Source: Balanoglossus misakiensis
Lineage: Eukaryota > Hemichordata
NCBI GenBank assembly: GCA_040954595.2
Contig: CM082586.2
Span: 1,612,001-1,676,000 of the forward strand
DNA: 64,000 nt
Direction of reading: 5' to 3'
Shown here one piece after another: positions 62,049-64,000 of this stretch (the stretch's first letter is position 1; each line of letters starts with the position of its first letter). Under the pieces are notes generated by a model, which ran no database searches, was not told the DNA's origin, and worked only from the letters and a program-made list of their open reading frames with translations. The translations under genes and the position numbers were made by a program.

Positions 62049-63924
62049 CTAAGCCCTGCGAAGGAATGGAAAGATTGATTCAAAATAGTGACTGTTGATT
62101 ACAATGTGCACATGACAAACAATATTAATCAGGTTTGACCCGTAAAATGTCTTCACAATAATCAGAACAAAACAACAATGTGCTTTCTTTCTTGATTATC
62201 GTGAAATTTGCTTTCCAACGGCATGGAAGGGGTTGTCAGTCACTGAGTTGCTATGCAACTATACTGTCCCCATGGTTACGTTGGGTATGCCAGAAATTTT
62301 CTTCACATCCGAAATCAGTAGTCGGAATAATGGTAGAATATCGCAACTTGTTCTGGTAAGTTCTCATTCTCGTGTGTGTTAAGATGGGTCCCTAGGATCT
62401 TTTTGCCCGTTGCTATGGGCCTTTATAGGACATTACACCCCGATTTGGACTAAGCCGTTTTCAGAGTCTAACAAGGGGCTGGTAACTAGTTAAAAATACG
62501 CACGATTGTGAGCGCGCGCCCCCTGACGCCATTGATATGCAAATTAGTTAGGTCAAATTTCAAAAGCCTAAGGCTTTTTATTCCGTGACCTCAAAAACGA
62601 ACTTGATACGTATTCATTAGTTGCTTGAACCAGGGAAGATCGTGACGGATTTTGTTTTCGAATATTATCGTTGTATCCTACGATTTCAGCATACCCGTAC
62701 CACACCTGAAAAAGTCATCGATTTTGGGTGTTTTTGGACGCACTCTTCCACCGTTTCGCTTCTTAGCACGACGAAAACCGAAAAAACGATCCGTCACACT
62801 ATGCGGAAGTGCGTTCTCAACAAGCAGGTCAAATTTGGCTGGCCTACGTCGCCTGTGAAAAAAGCCTTAGGGATTTTCGTGAACGGTACAAAATCTCTGT
62901 GTACAAAACATTGGATTTTTAGCGTTCGATCCAGTTACTGTGGTTACAGGACGCGCACGCTATCGCTGACCGCTGCTTTGCCGTATTAGCGTGGCGGCCT
63001 ATGGCCGGGCGGTAGCTGCCGTAAACATACTCGGACAAGGGGTGTGCACACAATCGTGTGTATTTTTAACTAGTTACAAGCCCCTTGTCGGACGTTCATA
63101 ACGGTTTCGATCAAAATTGAGTGTAGTGTCCTATAAAGGCCCATAGCAACGAGCAAAAAGATCCTAGGGACCCATCTTAAAGCCAGCAAACCAAATGGAT
63201 ATTTTGATAGTTGTCTATTGATTTCAGCTCACCTTTTCTTTGCAATTGCTCCAAGCATTCTATTACCGGCCAGGAAAGTGACAACTCCAATCAGCGACAG
63301 ATATTTCAGTGTGGTAAACATATCCAAGTAACTCCAATAGCAGTAGTACAGCATGAAGATGGCTGTCAAAAAAAGGGAAACAATTACAGTCTTGGTGATA
63401 ATTGAGATTCAATACTGAGATACAGATGTAAGTTGAATCCTGGACAATTTGTTTTCAGTACATGGAACACTTTCCGGTGGAGTAAACATCACAAAGTTAA
63501 AGCTTCCCACATACCTCCAAGTCCAGTGTGGAATCCAATTGTACCTAATGAGAATGTGAAGTTCTTCATGTTGGCACCAATTTTCACCCACTGAAAAGAA
63601 AGAACAAAATTAAAACCTGATTTGTCATTGTATGGTACAGAAACTTTTGTTTGCTATTTGTAGTGCTTGCCCTCACTGTCAAATGTTCATGGTGCATATA
63701 TACCAAAACAAAAACAGACAAGTGACATCAAAACTTACCAGGATGACGAGAATCAACAATGGCAAGAAGCAGAGAACAGTGAAGAGATTGGACACAGTCA
63801 ATGGTGGACGCTTCTCGGGTTTGCGGAACATGTGTTCGATTTCTGGTTTCATGGCATACTGGCTGACACTGGGTTCTTTGGCCTCGGTCTCGGGGGCTTC
63901 GGGGAATTTCAGTTGCAGATCAGC
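62049..63924 (-). CDS. RPN2: Ribophorin II (RPN2), C-terminal exons; 5' part beyond the window
   Basis: Minus-strand exons 63924-63739 (phase 0), 63590-63515 and 63362 downward encode the C-terminus of ribophorin II. The peptides MKPEIEHMFRKPEKRPP, NMKNFTFSLGTIGFHTGLG, YWSYLDMFTTLKYLSLIG and FLAGNRML match animal RPN2 strongly. Hydrophobic segments LFTVLCFLPLLILVIL, AIFMLYYCYWSYL and YLSLIGVVTFLAG are the three C-terminal membrane helices. RPN2 is a subunit of the ER oligosaccharyltransferase complex for N-glycosylation. The end is ambiguous. Reading through gives AIAKKR and TGA at 63231-63229. However, AAAAG|GTGAGC is a good donor at 63233, and an acceptor CGCAG before 62055 would add the last codons R-A and TAG ending at 62049. 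Splicing is favoured because the human protein also continues past the equivalent Arg. Confidence 0.93.
62383..63176. mobile_element. TTAA-flanked non-autonomous DNA transposon
   Basis: A 794-bp element is bounded by TTAA at 62379-62382 and 63177-63180. Its termini are GATGGGTCCCTAGGATC and the reverse complement, and imperfect inverted repeats extend about 128 bp at each end (62383-62510 and 63049-63176). TTAA duplications are typical of piggyBac-like elements. The interior has a 122-codon open frame at 62621-62989 without a recognisable transposase motif, so it cannot move on its own. It lies in the presumed last intron (or 3' UTR) of RPN2. The superfamily assignment is inferred from the TTAA only. 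Confidence 0.8.
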
Positions 63925-64000
63925 CTGCAGAGAGAGAGAGGAGAAAAATAAGGTATTAGGATAGTTATCTCTTGGACTGGACCACGGTGGTGAAAGAGTT

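Noticed and set aside
62621-62989. 122-codon open frame as a host gene
   Set aside because: It lies wholly inside the TTAA-flanked element and shows no recognisable transposase or host domain.

Overview
This is a eukaryotic nuclear window with spliced genes, GT-AG introns, AATAAA polyadenylation signals and abundant microsatellites. Gene content and protein similarity point to an invertebrate deuterostome; a cephalochordate (lancelet) or hemichordate seems most likely, but the phylum cannot be fixed from the sequence alone. I found no operons, CRISPR arrays, rRNA or convincing tRNA genes.

Layout. (1) 1-7680: no confident gene, apart from a candidate 15-nt microexon at 6866-6880. (2) 7681-28372, plus strand: the 3' part of a very large coiled-coil gene, 18 exons with compatible phases giving about 2225 codons. 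It is best explained as the single homologue of the vertebrate SOGA1/MTCL1/SOGA3 family. Its 5' end lies upstream of what I could resolve. (3) 28373-40013: an 11.6-kb intergenic stretch with microsatellites. (4) 40014-43106, minus strand: a complete five-exon Hey gene (bHLH-Orange Notch effector, 291 aa). CGTGGGAA CSL/Su(H) sites cluster just upstream and in intron 4. (5) 43107-58400: about 15 kb without a recognised gene, probably Hey regulatory territory, ending in an unidentified candidate first exon at 58420-58522 (minus). (6) 59259-60205, minus: MRPS28 (two exons). (7) 60335-61651, plus: HDDC2 (six exons), sharing a compact ~130-bp bidirectional promoter with MRPS28. (8) 62049-63924, minus: the C-terminal exons of RPN2 (ribophorin II), running off the right edge. 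Its presumed last intron contains a TTAA-flanked non-autonomous DNA transposon.

The genes do not form one pathway. They comprise a microtubule/polarity-type coiled-coil protein, a Notch-responsive repressor, a mitoribosomal protein, an HD-domain nucleotidase and an ER glycosylation subunit. The strongest discovery is their order. From memory of the human map, the same families are split over three regions: HEY2-HDDC2-SOGA3 on 6q22, HEY1-MRPS28 on 8q21 and SOGA1-RPN2 on 20q11. The window therefore looks like the unduplicated ancestral neighbourhood from which vertebrates kept different subsets after genome duplication. Other notable points are an exact 25-residue tryptophan-anchored repeat in the coiled coil, the CSL cluster at Hey, and the transposon in RPN2. 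I saw no sign of a novel defence, toxin or enzymatic system.
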